Source: Rhizobium sp. TH135 (lineage in GTDB: Bacteria > Pseudomonadota > Alphaproteobacteria > Rhizobiales > Rhizobiaceae). From it: DNA of 64,000 bases. Below, piece after piece: positions 47,138 to 56,024 of this stretch. The translations under genes and the position numbers were made by a program. Positions within the stretch are counted from its first letter, which is position 1; each line of letters opens with the position of its first letter. The stretch is taken from the NCBI RefSeq assembly GCF_002855515.1, contig NZ_PKRP01000001.1:1033751-1097750 (forward strand), in the 5' to 3' direction. The notes beneath the pieces were generated by a model. That model did not search any database, was not told the origin of the DNA, and worked only from the letters and a program-made list of their open reading frames with translations.

Positions 47138-48594
47138 GGCGCGTCGATCTGATCATCAGCGGCGGCACCGTCCTCACCATGGACGGCAGTCGCCGCGTGC
47201 TCGACAAGGGTGCGCTCGCCGTTCTCGACGATCGCATCGTCGCGGTCGGGCACACGGACGAGATCGCCAGAGAATACCAGGCCGAGCGCCATATCGACGC
47301 CCAAGGCAAGGTGGTGATGCCCGGGATGATCGACGTGCATGCCCATGCCGGCCACGGTCTGATCAAGACCATGGGCATGGAGCAAGGCAATCACTGGGAA
47401 GAGATCTGCAACGCTGCCTATACCGTCGGCTCGACACCGGAATTTTGGTTCGCGGAGGCGCGGCTTGCCGCCCTTGAGCGTCTGCGCTTCGGCGTTACCA
47501 CCGGCGTTTCGCTTCTCGGTGGCGGCGACACGATCATGCGGACGGATGACGTCGCCTATGGGAGCGCCCATTGCGAGGGCGTGGTCGCAATCGGCACGCG
47601 CTCGGTTGTCGCCGTCGGGCCAACCCGCCCTCCACATCCGCGAACCTATGCGTCCTGGCACGACGGCCAGGCGTCAGAACGACCGGTCACCTTCGAGGAG
47701 CAGTTTGCCGTCAGCCGGAAACTGCTTGATCTGTGGCACGGGCGCGGACGTCTCAAGATCGCCTTGCTCACCCCCGTTCTGCGTGACGAGCACCAGCGCG
47801 ACATGTCAGCCGCAGACTACGAAGCCGCAGTCGCCCAAACGCAGGCCGTGCGGGCACTCGCGCGCGAAGCGGGCGTGGTGTTTACCCAGGATGGTCATTG
47901 GAAGGGCTCCGTCTCCCGCGCCGAAAAGCTCGGCATCCTCGGACCGGATGCGCTTCTGTCCCACGCCATCGACATCACGCCCGAAGAAATCCGAATCATC
48001 GCCGATACCGGCACCCGCATCGCCCATAACCCCAGCGCCATTGCCTCCATTCTTGGCCGATGCCCCGCGATCGAACTGATCGAGGCCGGTGCCGTGGTCG
48101 CGATCGGCTCCGATGCAACCGCGCCGGACCGATCGGCGGACATGTTCCGGCACATGCAGCAATGCATGCACTATCACCGCACCCACTTTCGCGATCCCTC
48201 GGTCCTGCCTCCGGGCAAGGCCCTTGAGATGGTGACGATCGATGCGGCGACCGCCCTGGGGCTAGACCGGGACCTCGGCTCCCTCGAGGTCGGCAAGAAA
48301 GCCGATATCGTGTTGGTCGATATGCAGCGCCCCCACTTGGCGCCTCACCAGATGCCCATTTTCCGCCTGGCCTATTTTGCCAATGGCAATGACGTCGACA
48401 CCGTCGTGATCGACGGGCAGATCCTGCTCGAAGGAGGCCGCCCTCTGCTGACCGAACTCGATGAGGTCGTCGCAGAAGCCGACAGACAAGCCCGGTTGCT
48501 GATCGAGCGCATGGGGCTCGAAAAGATGATCAGCCAGCCCGAAGGCTTTTTTGGCCATGCACGATATCCAAAACATCAAGGAGACAGCCAATGA
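47134..48594 (+). CDS. TrzA/AtzA-type amidohydrolase
   Basis: 486 residues; ATG overlaps the previous stop by four bases. Metal-dependent hydrolase of the cytosine-deaminase/chlorohydrolase group: His69-x-His71 (IDVHAHAG), conserved His in LLSHAIDIT, IAHNPSA, and Asp in IGSDATAPD. Composite beta sandwich formed by residues 1-60 and 410-486 (VDTVVIDGQILLEGGR). Such enzymes deaminate or dechlorinate N-heterocycles or hydrolyse ureides. In this operon it gives a second hydrolytic step on a ring or amidine compound. Substrate unknown. Confidence 0.9.
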   Translation: MRRVDLIISGGTVLTMDGSRRVLDKGALAVLDDRIVAVGHTDEIAREYQAERHIDAQGKVVMPGMIDVHAHAGHGLIKTMGMEQGNHWEEICNAAYTVGSTPEFWFAEARLAALERLRFGVTTGVSLLGGGDTIMRTDDVAYGSAHCEGVVAIGTRSVVAVGPTRPPHPRTYASWHDGQASERPVTFEEQFAVSRKLLDLWHGRGRLKIALLTPVLRDEHQRDMSAADYEAAVAQTQAVRALAREAGVVFTQDGHWKGSVSRAEKLGILGPDALLSHAIDITPEEIRIIADTGTRIAHNPSAIASILGRCPAIELIEAGAVVAIGSDATAPDRSADMFRHMQQCMHYHRTHFRDPSVLPPGKALEMVTIDAATALGLDRDLGSLEVGKKADIVLVDMQRPHLAPHQMPIFRLAYFANGNDVDTVVIDGQILLEGGRPLLTELDEVVAEADRQARLLIERMGLEKMISQPEGFFGHARYPKHQGDSQ

Positions 48595-49520
48595 TGAGGC
48601 TGAATGAAGAGGCAAAAGGCGTCTACGTCATAGCCCTCACCCCTTTCACCGGGACGGGTGATCTCGACCTGGACAGCACGGACCGCATGGTCGATTTCTA
48701 CCTCGAGCGCGGCGCGACGGGACTGACCGTGCTTGGGATGATGGGCGAAGCGCAAAAGCTCACCATCGAGGAATCACAGACCTATGTGCGACGTATCCTT
48801 CGCAGGGTCGATGGCCGCGTGCCGGTTGTGGCAGGCGTCTCTGCTGCGGGCTTTGCCCAGATGCAGGCCCTGACCTCGATGGTCATGGATGATGGCGCGG
48901 CTGGCGTGATGATCGCTCCCCCCTCGTCACTGCGCAACGATCAGCAGATCGTCACCTACTACAAGCAAGCGGCGGAGTTCATCGGCGATACGCCTTTCGT
49001 GCTGCAGGATTTCCCGCTCGTCACGAGCGTCACCATCCCCGTCTCCGTGATCCAGACGATCATCGACCAGATCCCGACCTGCGTCTGCCTGAAACACGAG
49101 GACTGGCCCGGTCTTTCCAAGATCACCGCACTACGCACCGCTTCGGAGACGGCCGGCAAGAGACGCATTTCGATCCTGTGTGGCAATGGCGGCGTCTTCC
49201 TGCCGGAAGAGATGGCGCGCGGGGCAGACGGTGCGATGACCGGCTTTGCCTATCCCGAAATGATGCGCGACGTCGTTCGCTATAGCGAGCAGGGAAATCC
49301 GGAGCGCGCGCAGGACATCTTCGACGCCTATCTCCCGCTTGCTCGCTACGAACAGCAACCGGTCCTTGGCCTTTCCATCCGGAAATACATCATGGCGAAA
49401 CGCGGCGCGATCGCCACGCCGGCACTGCGCAAACCGGGGGGAGCCCTTGCTGCCACCGATATCAGCGAGATCGAGCGCCTCATCGCGCGACAGGACAGAA
49501 GATTGAAGGAACTCGGCTGA
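48591..49520 (+). CDS. DapA/DHDPS-family aldolase or lyase
   Basis: 309 residues; ATG overlaps the previous stop. (beta/alpha)8 barrel with Schiff-base Lys168 in CVCLKHED. The usual GTTGE motif reads MMGEA, and the catalytic Tyr position (normally YNxP) reads LQDFP. So it is not dihydrodipicolinate synthase itself but a divergent pyruvate- or keto-acid-dependent aldolase, dehydratase or decarboxylase. It probably cleaves or dehydrates the keto acid produced by the preceding hydrolases and SDR. Stop and the next start share one base (TGATG). Confidence 0.88.
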   Translation: MMRLNEEAKGVYVIALTPFTGTGDLDLDSTDRMVDFYLERGATGLTVLGMMGEAQKLTIEESQTYVRRILRRVDGRVPVVAGVSAAGFAQMQALTSMVMDDGAAGVMIAPPSSLRNDQQIVTYYKQAAEFIGDTPFVLQDFPLVTSVTIPVSVIQTIIDQIPTCVCLKHEDWPGLSKITALRTASETAGKRRISILCGNGGVFLPEEMARGADGAMTGFAYPEMMRDVVRYSEQGNPERAQDIFDAYLPLARYEQQPVLGLSIRKYIMAKRGAIATPALRKPGGALAATDISEIERLIARQDRRLKELG

Positions 49521-50302
49521 TGGAACTCGGCTTGAAAAACAAAACCGCTCTCGTGCTGGGTGCAAGCCGCGGACTGGGTGCCGCGATCGCCCGAGGGCTC
49601 GCCGAAGAAGGGGTGACAGTCCATGCCGCCGCCCGCAAAACCTCAGCGATCTCGGCATGGGCTTCCGAGCTCGCACCAACGGCCGGTCCTGTCATCCCGC
49701 TGCAGCTCGACCTCTCGGACATCGACAGCGTGAATAAGGCCGTCCAGTCGCTCATGGCGGCAGGCGGTGTCGACATCCTCGTTAACAATTCTGGAGGCCC
49801 GCCGCCGGCCGCAGCCATCGATGCGAAACGAACGGACTGGATCAACCACTTCGAGACGATGGCCGCAAACATCTTCCACCTGACCACCACCCTCCTGCCC
49901 GGCATGCGGGAAAAGCGATGGGGTCGGATCATATCAATCGCCTCCTCCGGCGTAGAACTGCCGATCGCACGGCTGGCGCTGTCGAACGGCATCCGCTCGG
50001 CCCTGATTGGCTGGTCGAAAACACTCGCTGCGGAAGTCGCCGCAGACGGCGTCACCGTAAACGTGGTTCTTCCGGGACGCATTCACACACAACGGGTGGA
50101 CGAACTCGACGCAGTGGCAGCCAGCCGCTCAGCCAAGAGTGTCGAGGAGATCGCGGCCGAATCCGCAGCCGGCATTCCGGCCGGACGCTATGGACGGCCG
50201 GAGGAATTTGCCGCCGTTGCCGTCTTCCTGGCCTCCGAGCCAGCCTCCTATGTGACGGGAAGCAAGATCCGCGTGGATGGCGGTGCCATCAGATCCATCT
50301 GA
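49520..50302 (+). CDS. SDR-family protein with altered catalytic triad
   Basis: 260 residues, last gene of the operon. Rossmann GASRGLG at 14-20, VNNSGG, catalytic-Ser region IISIASSG, and C-terminal VTGSKIRVDGG are present. The Tyr-x-x-x-Lys pair is missing: the aligned stretch reads ARLALSNGIRSALIGWSK, as in an SDR subgroup with SNxxR instead. It may use a different proton donor or be specialised for another reaction. It would oxidise or reduce an intermediate of the pathway. Confidence 0.88.
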   Translation: MELGLKNKTALVLGASRGLGAAIARGLAEEGVTVHAAARKTSAISAWASELAPTAGPVIPLQLDLSDIDSVNKAVQSLMAAGGVDILVNNSGGPPPAAAIDAKRTDWINHFETMAANIFHLTTTLLPGMREKRWGRIISIASSGVELPIARLALSNGIRSALIGWSKTLAAEVAADGVTVNVVLPGRIHTQRVDELDAVAASRSAKSVEEIAAESAAGIPAGRYGRPEEFAAVAVFLASEPASYVTGSKIRVDGGAIRSI

Positions 50303-50408
50303 AGCAGGATCAGGCAAAACGGACGGGCATTCAACATGTCCGTCCGAAATTCGTTCACCGGAAAGCACGACATGCCATCCGATTGCAAGGCCGCGCTAAC
50401 TGAATGGG

Positions 50409-50714
50409 TCAGGCCGTCAGAAAATCCGCCATCTCGACATTGTAGAAGGTTTTTGTGCGCGGCCCCGTGATGATGGGATCAATGCGGCGGACGCATTCCA
50501 GGTAATGCGCGGTCTTGCGGTGCTCATCTAGCGCCTCTGCGGACCTGAACACCTCGTAAATCACAAAGCTATGGTCATCCTCCGGGTTGCGCAGCACGTC
50601 AAAACGAAGATTTCCCGGCTCGCGGCGGGTGCCCTCATAGTTGATCCGAAAAGCATCGAGAAACTCGTCGACATGGCCTTGCTTGACGTGAATTGCGACC
50701 ATTTGAATGAGCAT
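50409..50714 (-). CDS. lsrG: LsrG, phospho-AI-2 isomerase
   Basis: 101 residues, antibiotic-biosynthesis-monooxygenase (ABM) fold, ATG 50714. Matches enterobacterial LsrG in GNLRFDVLRNPED, FVIYEVFRSAEALDEH, AHYLECV and TGPRTK. LsrG isomerises phospho-DPD (phospho-AI-2) in the cytoplasm, the step after LsrK. The gene ends the leftward lsrR-lsrK-lsrG group, 34 bases after lsrK. An upstream extension of the frame to 50921 lies within lsrK and lacks family sequence. Confidence 0.88.
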   Translation of the reverse strand: MLIQMVAIHVKQGHVDEFLDAFRINYEGTRREPGNLRFDVLRNPEDDHSFVIYEVFRSAEALDEHRKTAHYLECVRRIDPIITGPRTKTFYNVEMADFLTA

Positions 50715-50748
50715 ATCTTTATCCTGACTGGTTGTTCGATCTTGAAAT

Positions 50749-52311
50749 TCAGAGGCCGGGTGCTTTCCACATGGCCGTGGTAATATCCTCATCGACGAGC
50801 TGGCGCTGCAAAGCATAGGCCCGTGCCCAACGGTCGCTCGCGTGATCATAGATGGCCTTGTGCGCGCGATTTGGTTCGAAGTGTTTGTCCCAGCGAACCC
50901 AGCTTTCCGCAGCCTCGACAAAATCGCGTCTCAGGCCAATGCCGATCGCAGCGGAAGCAGCACATCCAAGGGCGGTTGCCTCCTTCACGACCGGTGTCAC
51001 GACAGGCAGCCCCGTGGCATCAGACAGGATCTGTGACCAATAGGCAGACTTCGACGCACCGGCAGCAAAAACGATCCTTTCGGGTGTCTTCCCCGTCAGC
51101 CTGAAGATCGCATCGAGATTGCGTGCAGCAACGATGGCTGCGTTCTCCTGCAAGGCCCGGAAGATGGCAGCCTTGCCGGACTTGTCCGGATCGATCGACA
51201 GGTTCAGCAAGGAAGGCGCAGCGTGGTACCAATTGCCGTAATGCATGACGTCGGAGAACACGGGAATGATCCCGTAGGCGCCAGGCGGAATAGCTGCTGC
51301 CTTTTGCTCCAGCAGCGTATAGGCGTCTCCGTCTGGTCCGGCAGCGGCCATTTCTTCCGCGCCAAAGCTGTCACGGAACCAGCGCATAACGGCGCCCACG
51401 AAGAAACTGATCGCCTCGGCCTGGTTAAGCCCGGTTACAACATGCGGGTTAATCCGCAGGTTCATCGACGGATCGGATACATCGAGACCGACATTAACGA
51501 CCTGCTGCCAGAACGTGCCGCCAAGCACGGCGCAGTCGCCTTCGCGCACAACGCCGATTGCCGCGGCACCGCTCTGGCAGTCGCCACCGCCCATGATGAC
51601 GGGTGTTCCCGCCTCAAGTCCCGTTTCCAGCGAGGCCTTTTCGGTCACCCGACCGATCATGGTTCCCGGCTCCACGCTCTCTGGAAAGATGTCATCGCGC
51701 AGGCCGGCCTTCGCCATGGCGTCTGGTAGCCAGTCGCGCGCCGTCAGACTGTATAGGCCGGTCGTTCCGGCATTGGAGGGCTCGCTGGCGATGACACCGG
51801 AGAGCCGGGTCAGAACCCAATCGGACAACATGCTGATGCGGTGAATTCGGCCATAGATTTCCGGCAGGTTTCGCTTGAGCCACAGAAGCCTGGGCAGAGC
51901 CCCAAGCGCAAAGGTCTGTCCGCTTTTTTCATAGAGCTCTCGCTCCAGTTCCGGGAACTCCCGCTTCAGGTCCCGGACTTCGTTGACAGAGCGGCTATCG
52001 ACATTGGCGCAGGCCCAGATCTCCCGGCCGCTCCGATCATAGGCGACGATCGCCTCGCGCATGCTGGTCGCACTGACAGCCTTGATTTCACCAGCCTTGA
52101 TACCGGCTTCGGCGATGGCCGCCCGAATGGCATGCGAAAGAAGAGACCAGTTTCCCTCGACATCAAAATCCATGGAGCCGGAAAAACGCGGATCTGCCTT
52201 ATGCCACCATTCTTGCTGTGCACTCGCGATCTGGTTTCCGTTCTCGTCGAAGATAACAGCGCGCCCGCTGCCCGTTCCGGCATCGACTGCGAGCAAATAG
52301 GAAGTGGTCAT
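50749..52311 (-). CDS. lsrK: LsrK, autoinducer-2 kinase
   Basis: 520 residues, FGGY kinase fold. It follows E. coli LsrK closely from DAGTGSGRAVIFDENGNQIA through SMREAIVAYDRSG, IWACANVD, SNAGTTGLYSL, VLGGTFWQQVVN, MRWFRD, SDVMHYGNWYHAAPSLLNLS to the end, TTAMWKAPGL (E. coli TTSLWKAPGL). It phosphorylates imported DPD, trapping it and creating the inducer for LsrR. ATP and sugar sites are intact. Five bases separate it from lsrR. Confidence 0.93.
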   Translation of the reverse strand: MTTSYLLAVDAGTGSGRAVIFDENGNQIASAQQEWWHKADPRFSGSMDFDVEGNWSLLSHAIRAAIAEAGIKAGEIKAVSATSMREAIVAYDRSGREIWACANVDSRSVNEVRDLKREFPELERELYEKSGQTFALGALPRLLWLKRNLPEIYGRIHRISMLSDWVLTRLSGVIASEPSNAGTTGLYSLTARDWLPDAMAKAGLRDDIFPESVEPGTMIGRVTEKASLETGLEAGTPVIMGGGDCQSGAAAIGVVREGDCAVLGGTFWQQVVNVGLDVSDPSMNLRINPHVVTGLNQAEAISFFVGAVMRWFRDSFGAEEMAAAGPDGDAYTLLEQKAAAIPPGAYGIIPVFSDVMHYGNWYHAAPSLLNLSIDPDKSGKAAIFRALQENAAIVAARNLDAIFRLTGKTPERIVFAAGASKSAYWSQILSDATGLPVVTPVVKEATALGCAASAAIGIGLRRDFVEAAESWVRWDKHFEPNRAHKAIYDHASDRWARAYALQRQLVDEDITTAMWKAPGL

Positions 52312-52315
52312 GATT

Positions 52316-53263
52316 TCAGTCCTTCATTTCAAGGAGGCCCGCAGCCGTAGTCTCGTCGGTAATCAGGATGCCGACGAACTTGCCACGCAATGCGGCGTGG
52401 ATGGCTTGCACCTTGTGCGTACCACCAGCTGCCGCCACGACCTTCTCGGCGCGTGACAAGGCGGCCAGCTTGACGCCGATAACCCTGTCATGGAGAGGCA
52501 GATCAAGCGGCTCGCCACGTTCATTGTAGAACTGGCACAGGATATCGCCGACAGCACCCTTCCGGCGCAGAGGCTCCACCTCATCGGGGCTCACATAGCC
52601 GGAGCGCACGACTGTCGAGGCTGCGGACAGTTCACCAATACCCACCAGCTGGTAGGACGCGTTGAGCGCCATATCGAGGAGATTGGCAACCGCAGGCTCG
52701 GAAGAAAGATTGCGCGCAACATCAGGATCGCGAACGACAAGCGGCGCAGGAACAAGGTGGACGCTGCTTCCCCAGTTGGCTGTGCGCATGCCGTCGACAT
52801 AGGTACCGACACCCCCGGTCAGGCTGACAAGGCCGATATTGCGCTCGTTCGCCAGATGTCCGAGGCGTTGGATCGTATTCGAAACCGTTGCCCCCCAGCC
52901 GACGGCGAGCAGATCATTCGTCTGAAGCCTTTGCATAAGGAATTGTGCAGCAGCCTGACCAAGGCGATCGCTCGGATCCTGATCGGGGAGCTGCGGAACA
53001 ACATAGGCTTCCAGCAGTCCGTAACGTTCCTTGATTTGCCGCTCGAGCGTAAGGCAACCCTGGTAGCGCGAGTTGATGCGCACCTGGATTATCCCGGATC
53101 GCCGCCCGCTTTCCAGGAGCCGGGAAACCTTGATCCGCGACATATTGAGCTTGTCGCCGATCTCATTCTGCGTCAGGCCATCGTTGTAATAGTACCATGC
53201 GATCCGCGTGAGGATTTCCTCATCTGCGTCCGCATAACTCCATTCACCATTTTCCGATGCCAT
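52316..53263 (-). CDS. lsrR: LsrR, SorC-family repressor of the lsr operon
   Basis: 315 residues from ATG 53263 (a TTG at 53287 is in frame, but GGAGGGAG lies between the two and serves the ATG). HTH at about 20-60 (RIAWYYYNDGLTQNEIGDKL, NMSRIKVSRLLESGR), then INSRYQGCLTLE and the SorC effector domain with VSLTGGVGTYVDGM and RKGAVGDIL. These blocks match E. coli LsrR. It represses the divergent lsrACDB genes until phospho-AI-2 binds. Three copies of a 9-bp motif in the shared promoter region are probably its sites. Confidence 0.92.
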   Translation of the reverse strand: MASENGEWSYADADEEILTRIAWYYYNDGLTQNEIGDKLNMSRIKVSRLLESGRRSGIIQVRINSRYQGCLTLERQIKERYGLLEAYVVPQLPDQDPSDRLGQAAAQFLMQRLQTNDLLAVGWGATVSNTIQRLGHLANERNIGLVSLTGGVGTYVDGMRTANWGSSVHLVPAPLVVRDPDVARNLSSEPAVANLLDMALNASYQLVGIGELSAASTVVRSGYVSPDEVEPLRRKGAVGDILCQFYNERGEPLDLPLHDRVIGVKLAALSRAEKVVAAAGGTHKVQAIHAALRGKFVGILITDETTAAGLLEMKD

Positions 53264-53290
53264 GCGCCAGGGCTCCCTCCGCCTCAATTG

Positions 53291-53472
53291 ATCATTTGAG
53301 TATCAAATAAACATCTGATCCGTCAACGTCGAGTTTGGCAGAAAAAATTCTCTCGCACCTAATCATTTGATTTCCTCTAAATATTCATGATTTGCAGCGC
53401 ACCATCGTGACATCAGGAGCTATCCAGCTCTCGTGAACATGTTGACGAACCCGAAGCGATATGATCATTTGA
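53291..53472. promoter_or_regulatory. Three-copy LsrR operator candidate in the lsrR/lsrA intergenic region
   Basis: ATCATTTGA occurs at 53291-53299, 53362-53370 and 53464-53472, always in the same orientation. Around the third and second it extends as TGATTTCC/TGATTACC. The first is also the left arm of ATTTGA-N3-TCAAAT (53294-53308). The first copy lies 28 bases from the lsrR start, the last 17 bases from the lsrA start, as expected for repression of both. Confidence 0.72.
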
Positions 53473-53488
53473 TTACCAGAACATACAT

Positions 53489-55006
53489 ATGAACAGGTGC
53501 AGCATGACAGGTAGCCAGACGACCGGGAGGGTCGCGAAGCTCACCGAAATCTGGAAATCCTACGGCGCAATCCCCGTGCTGAAAGGCGTTTCGCTCGATT
53601 TGCAGGCTGGAGAGGTTCACGCTCTCCTCGGCGGCAATGGCGCGGGCAAATCCACGCTTATGAAGATCATGTCAGGCGTGATCGCGGCCAATTCAGGCTC
53701 GATCGAGATCGACGGACAAGTACTAACACATGCGTCGCCCGCCCAGGCCCAGGCACTCGGTCTCTATCTCGTGCCGCAGGAAGCGCACATTCTGCCCAAC
53801 CAGACTGTTCTGGAGAACATCTGCCTTGGCCTCCGGCCCTCGCCACTGATCCTTCGCCCCCGTGTCGAGCAACTAATCGCCGAGCTCTCCGTAACCCTTG
53901 ATCTCGATGGACAGGCTGCAGCCTTGGAGATCGCGGAACGACAGATCGTCGAGATCTTGCGCGGCCTTGTTCGCGATGCACGCGTCCTCATTCTCGATGA
54001 ACCCACATCGGCACTGACCCCGTTTGAAACCAGCGCATTGTTTGACCGCGTCCGCAAATTGCAGGCGCAGGGGGTCGGCATTTTCTTCATCTCCCACAAG
54101 CTACGCGAGATCCGGGAAATCTGCGGGACGATCAGCGTTTTGCGCGATGGTGTCATCGTACTTTCAGGGTCTCTCGACAGTTATACCGATGCAGCCATCG
54201 TCGAAGCGATGAGCCGAGTCCAGATCGGCGCGACACCTTCGAGGATTCGAGAGCAACGCGTCGCAGACAACACTGACGCGCCCCGCCTTTCCGTGTCCGG
54301 ATTGAGTGGCGAAGGATTTCAGGACATCAGTCTTCAGGTCCGCAGTGGCGAGATCCTCGGGCTTGCCGGCGTCGTTGGCGCGGGACGAACAGAGCTTGCC
54401 GAGACCCTTTTCGGTCTGAGAGGTCAGTCGACAGGAACAGTCACACTTGATGGACAGGAGCTCAGGAAGAGGTCTCCGCGCATCTGCATCGATCGCGGGC
54501 TTGTCTATTTGCCGGAGGATCGCCAGCAGCACGGGCTTTTCCTCGAAGCCCCCCTCTTCTGGAACGTCTCTTCTTATCTTGTCCACCGCCTGCCCTTCTT
54601 CCTACGGCCAAGCTCCGAGAAAAAGAGCTTCGAGGCGTTTCGCCAGTCCATGGGCATTAAATGCAGCGGCCCCGGCCAGGAAGCGCGCGGCTTGTCGGGC
54701 GGCAACCAACAGAAGGTCCTCATGGCGAAATGCCTTGCAGCACGACCTAAGGTGCTGATCCTCGACGAACCGACACGTGGCGTCGACGTTGCGGCGCGCA
54801 ACGACATCTACAATCTCATCGAAAAACTCGCCCTCGAAGGGGTGGCGATCATCCTCATCTCCTCCGACTTCGACGAAATCGAGCAATTGGCCGACCGGGT
54901 CGAAGTCATGGCCTTCGGACGGCAAGGTGGCGAACTGAAGGACGACATCTCGGTCGATGCGATTGCGCGGCTTGCCTTCGGCGCTTCGGAGGCCCGTCAT
55001 GCTTGA
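53489..55006 (+). CDS. lsrA: LsrA, AI-2 ABC importer ATPase
   Basis: 505 residues with two ATPase modules. N-terminal Walker A GGNGAGKST (about 48-56), Walker B VLILDEPTSALT. C-terminal GVVGAGRTE, LSGGNQQK and VLILDEPTRGVDVA. Similarity to enterobacterial LsrA is supported by order with lsrC-lsrD-lsrB. The start may instead be ATG 53504, which has a weak AGGTG upstream. It drives AI-2 import and overlaps lsrC by eight bases. Confidence 0.9.
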   Translation: MNRCSMTGSQTTGRVAKLTEIWKSYGAIPVLKGVSLDLQAGEVHALLGGNGAGKSTLMKIMSGVIAANSGSIEIDGQVLTHASPAQAQALGLYLVPQEAHILPNQTVLENICLGLRPSPLILRPRVEQLIAELSVTLDLDGQAAALEIAERQIVEILRGLVRDARVLILDEPTSALTPFETSALFDRVRKLQAQGVGIFFISHKLREIREICGTISVLRDGVIVLSGSLDSYTDAAIVEAMSRVQIGATPSRIREQRVADNTDAPRLSVSGLSGEGFQDISLQVRSGEILGLAGVVGAGRTELAETLFGLRGQSTGTVTLDGQELRKRSPRICIDRGLVYLPEDRQQHGLFLEAPLFWNVSSYLVHRLPFFLRPSSEKKSFEAFRQSMGIKCSGPGQEARGLSGGNQQKVLMAKCLAARPKVLILDEPTRGVDVAARNDIYNLIEKLALEGVAIILISSDFDEIEQLADRVEVMAFGRQGGELKDDISVDAIARLAFGASEARHA

Positions 55007-56024
55007 CCTTTTTGCCAAGAACCGCGTCGCAACCCTCCTTGTCGTTCTTGCCCTTGCCTATGCCGCCATCGGCGCTGCGGCACCGGGCTATCTTTCAGGC
55101 GCGACACTTTCCTCTGTCTTTTCGAGCAGCCTTGTCCTGATGCTGATCTCGCTCGGCACGATGATCGTCATCCTGACACGCAACATCGACGTCTCAAGTG
55201 GCTCGGTCCTCGGTTTGAGCGCAGCCGTTCTCGGTCTCTCGTTAAATGCCGGCATGAGCCTGCCGCTGGCAATCGCTACATGCCTTCTGACAGGCGCCCT
55301 CGCCGGCGCATTCAACGGTCTGATGGTGGCCTATCTCGGCATCCCCTCCATCGTGGCGACACTTGGAACACTTGGCCTCTACCGTGGAATCATGCTGGTC
55401 ATGACGGGCGGTCGGTGGATCGAAGACCTTCCGCAAGGCCTGAAGGCACTGGCCGCCAATCTCGGGTTTGGCTTGTCCTCTCTTACGGTCGTCGTCCTCG
55501 CGCTCGTTGTTCTGACCTGGATTGGCCTTCGCAAGACACGGTTCGGTCGCTTCTTCTACGCTGTCGGCGACAACAAGGCGGCCGCTCACCATCTGGGTGT
55601 GCCGGTGCACCGTGTTCAGTTCACCGCCTTTGTGGCGACAGGCATCTGCTCGGCTCTTGCCGGCCTCATCTTTGCAGCCCAGATCGGATTCATTCCGAAC
55701 CAGGCTGGCAACGGGATCGAGTTGAAGGCTATTGCCGTCAACGTACTCGGCGGCGTCAGCCTGCTTGGTGGGACGGGCTCGGTCGCTGGCGTCTTTGCCG
55801 CGGTGATCTTCATCACCTCGATCGACAGTGCGCTCGTCTTCCTGAAAATTCCCGCCTACTGGAACGACTTCATCGCCGGCGCTCTGCTATTGAGCGTGTT
55901 GCTGCTCGATGGACGGATCCGGCAGCTCATTGATCGGCGCATCCGTGCCCGCCGCTATGCGGTCCATGAACGTTCGCCATCTCCCGAACAGACAATTGTA
56001 AGCACAGCGGAGGCTGCCCGATGA
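54999..56024 (+). CDS. lsrC: LsrC, AI-2 ABC importer permease
   Basis: 341 residues from ATG 54999, with GGAGG nine bases upstream and overlapping the lsrA stop. About 8-10 helices. Blocks match E. coli LsrC: TRNIDVSSGSVLGLSAAVLG, IPSIVATLGTLGLYRGIML, TGGRWIEDLP, AAQIGFIPNQAGNGIELKAI, VLGGVSLLGG and PAYWNDFIAG. One of two membrane subunits of the importer. Overlaps lsrD by four bases. Confidence 0.92.
   Translation: MLDLFAKNRVATLLVVLALAYAAIGAAAPGYLSGATLSSVFSSSLVLMLISLGTMIVILTRNIDVSSGSVLGLSAAVLGLSLNAGMSLPLAIATCLLTGALAGAFNGLMVAYLGIPSIVATLGTLGLYRGIMLVMTGGRWIEDLPQGLKALAANLGFGLSSLTVVVLALVVLTWIGLRKTRFGRFFYAVGDNKAAAHHLGVPVHRVQFTAFVATGICSALAGLIFAAQIGFIPNQAGNGIELKAIAVNVLGGVSLLGGTGSVAGVFAAVIFITSIDSALVFLKIPAYWNDFIAGALLLSVLLLDGRIRQLIDRRIRARRYAVHERSPSPEQTIVSTAEAAR

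Noticed and set aside
48591..49520. Calling this gene dapA
   Set aside because: The catalytic Tyr region and GTTGE motif are replaced, so a lysine-biosynthesis role is not supported.
53504..53506. Shorter lsrA start
   Set aside because: Its RBS is only slightly better than that of ATG 53489; both remain possible, so the longer form was kept with a note.
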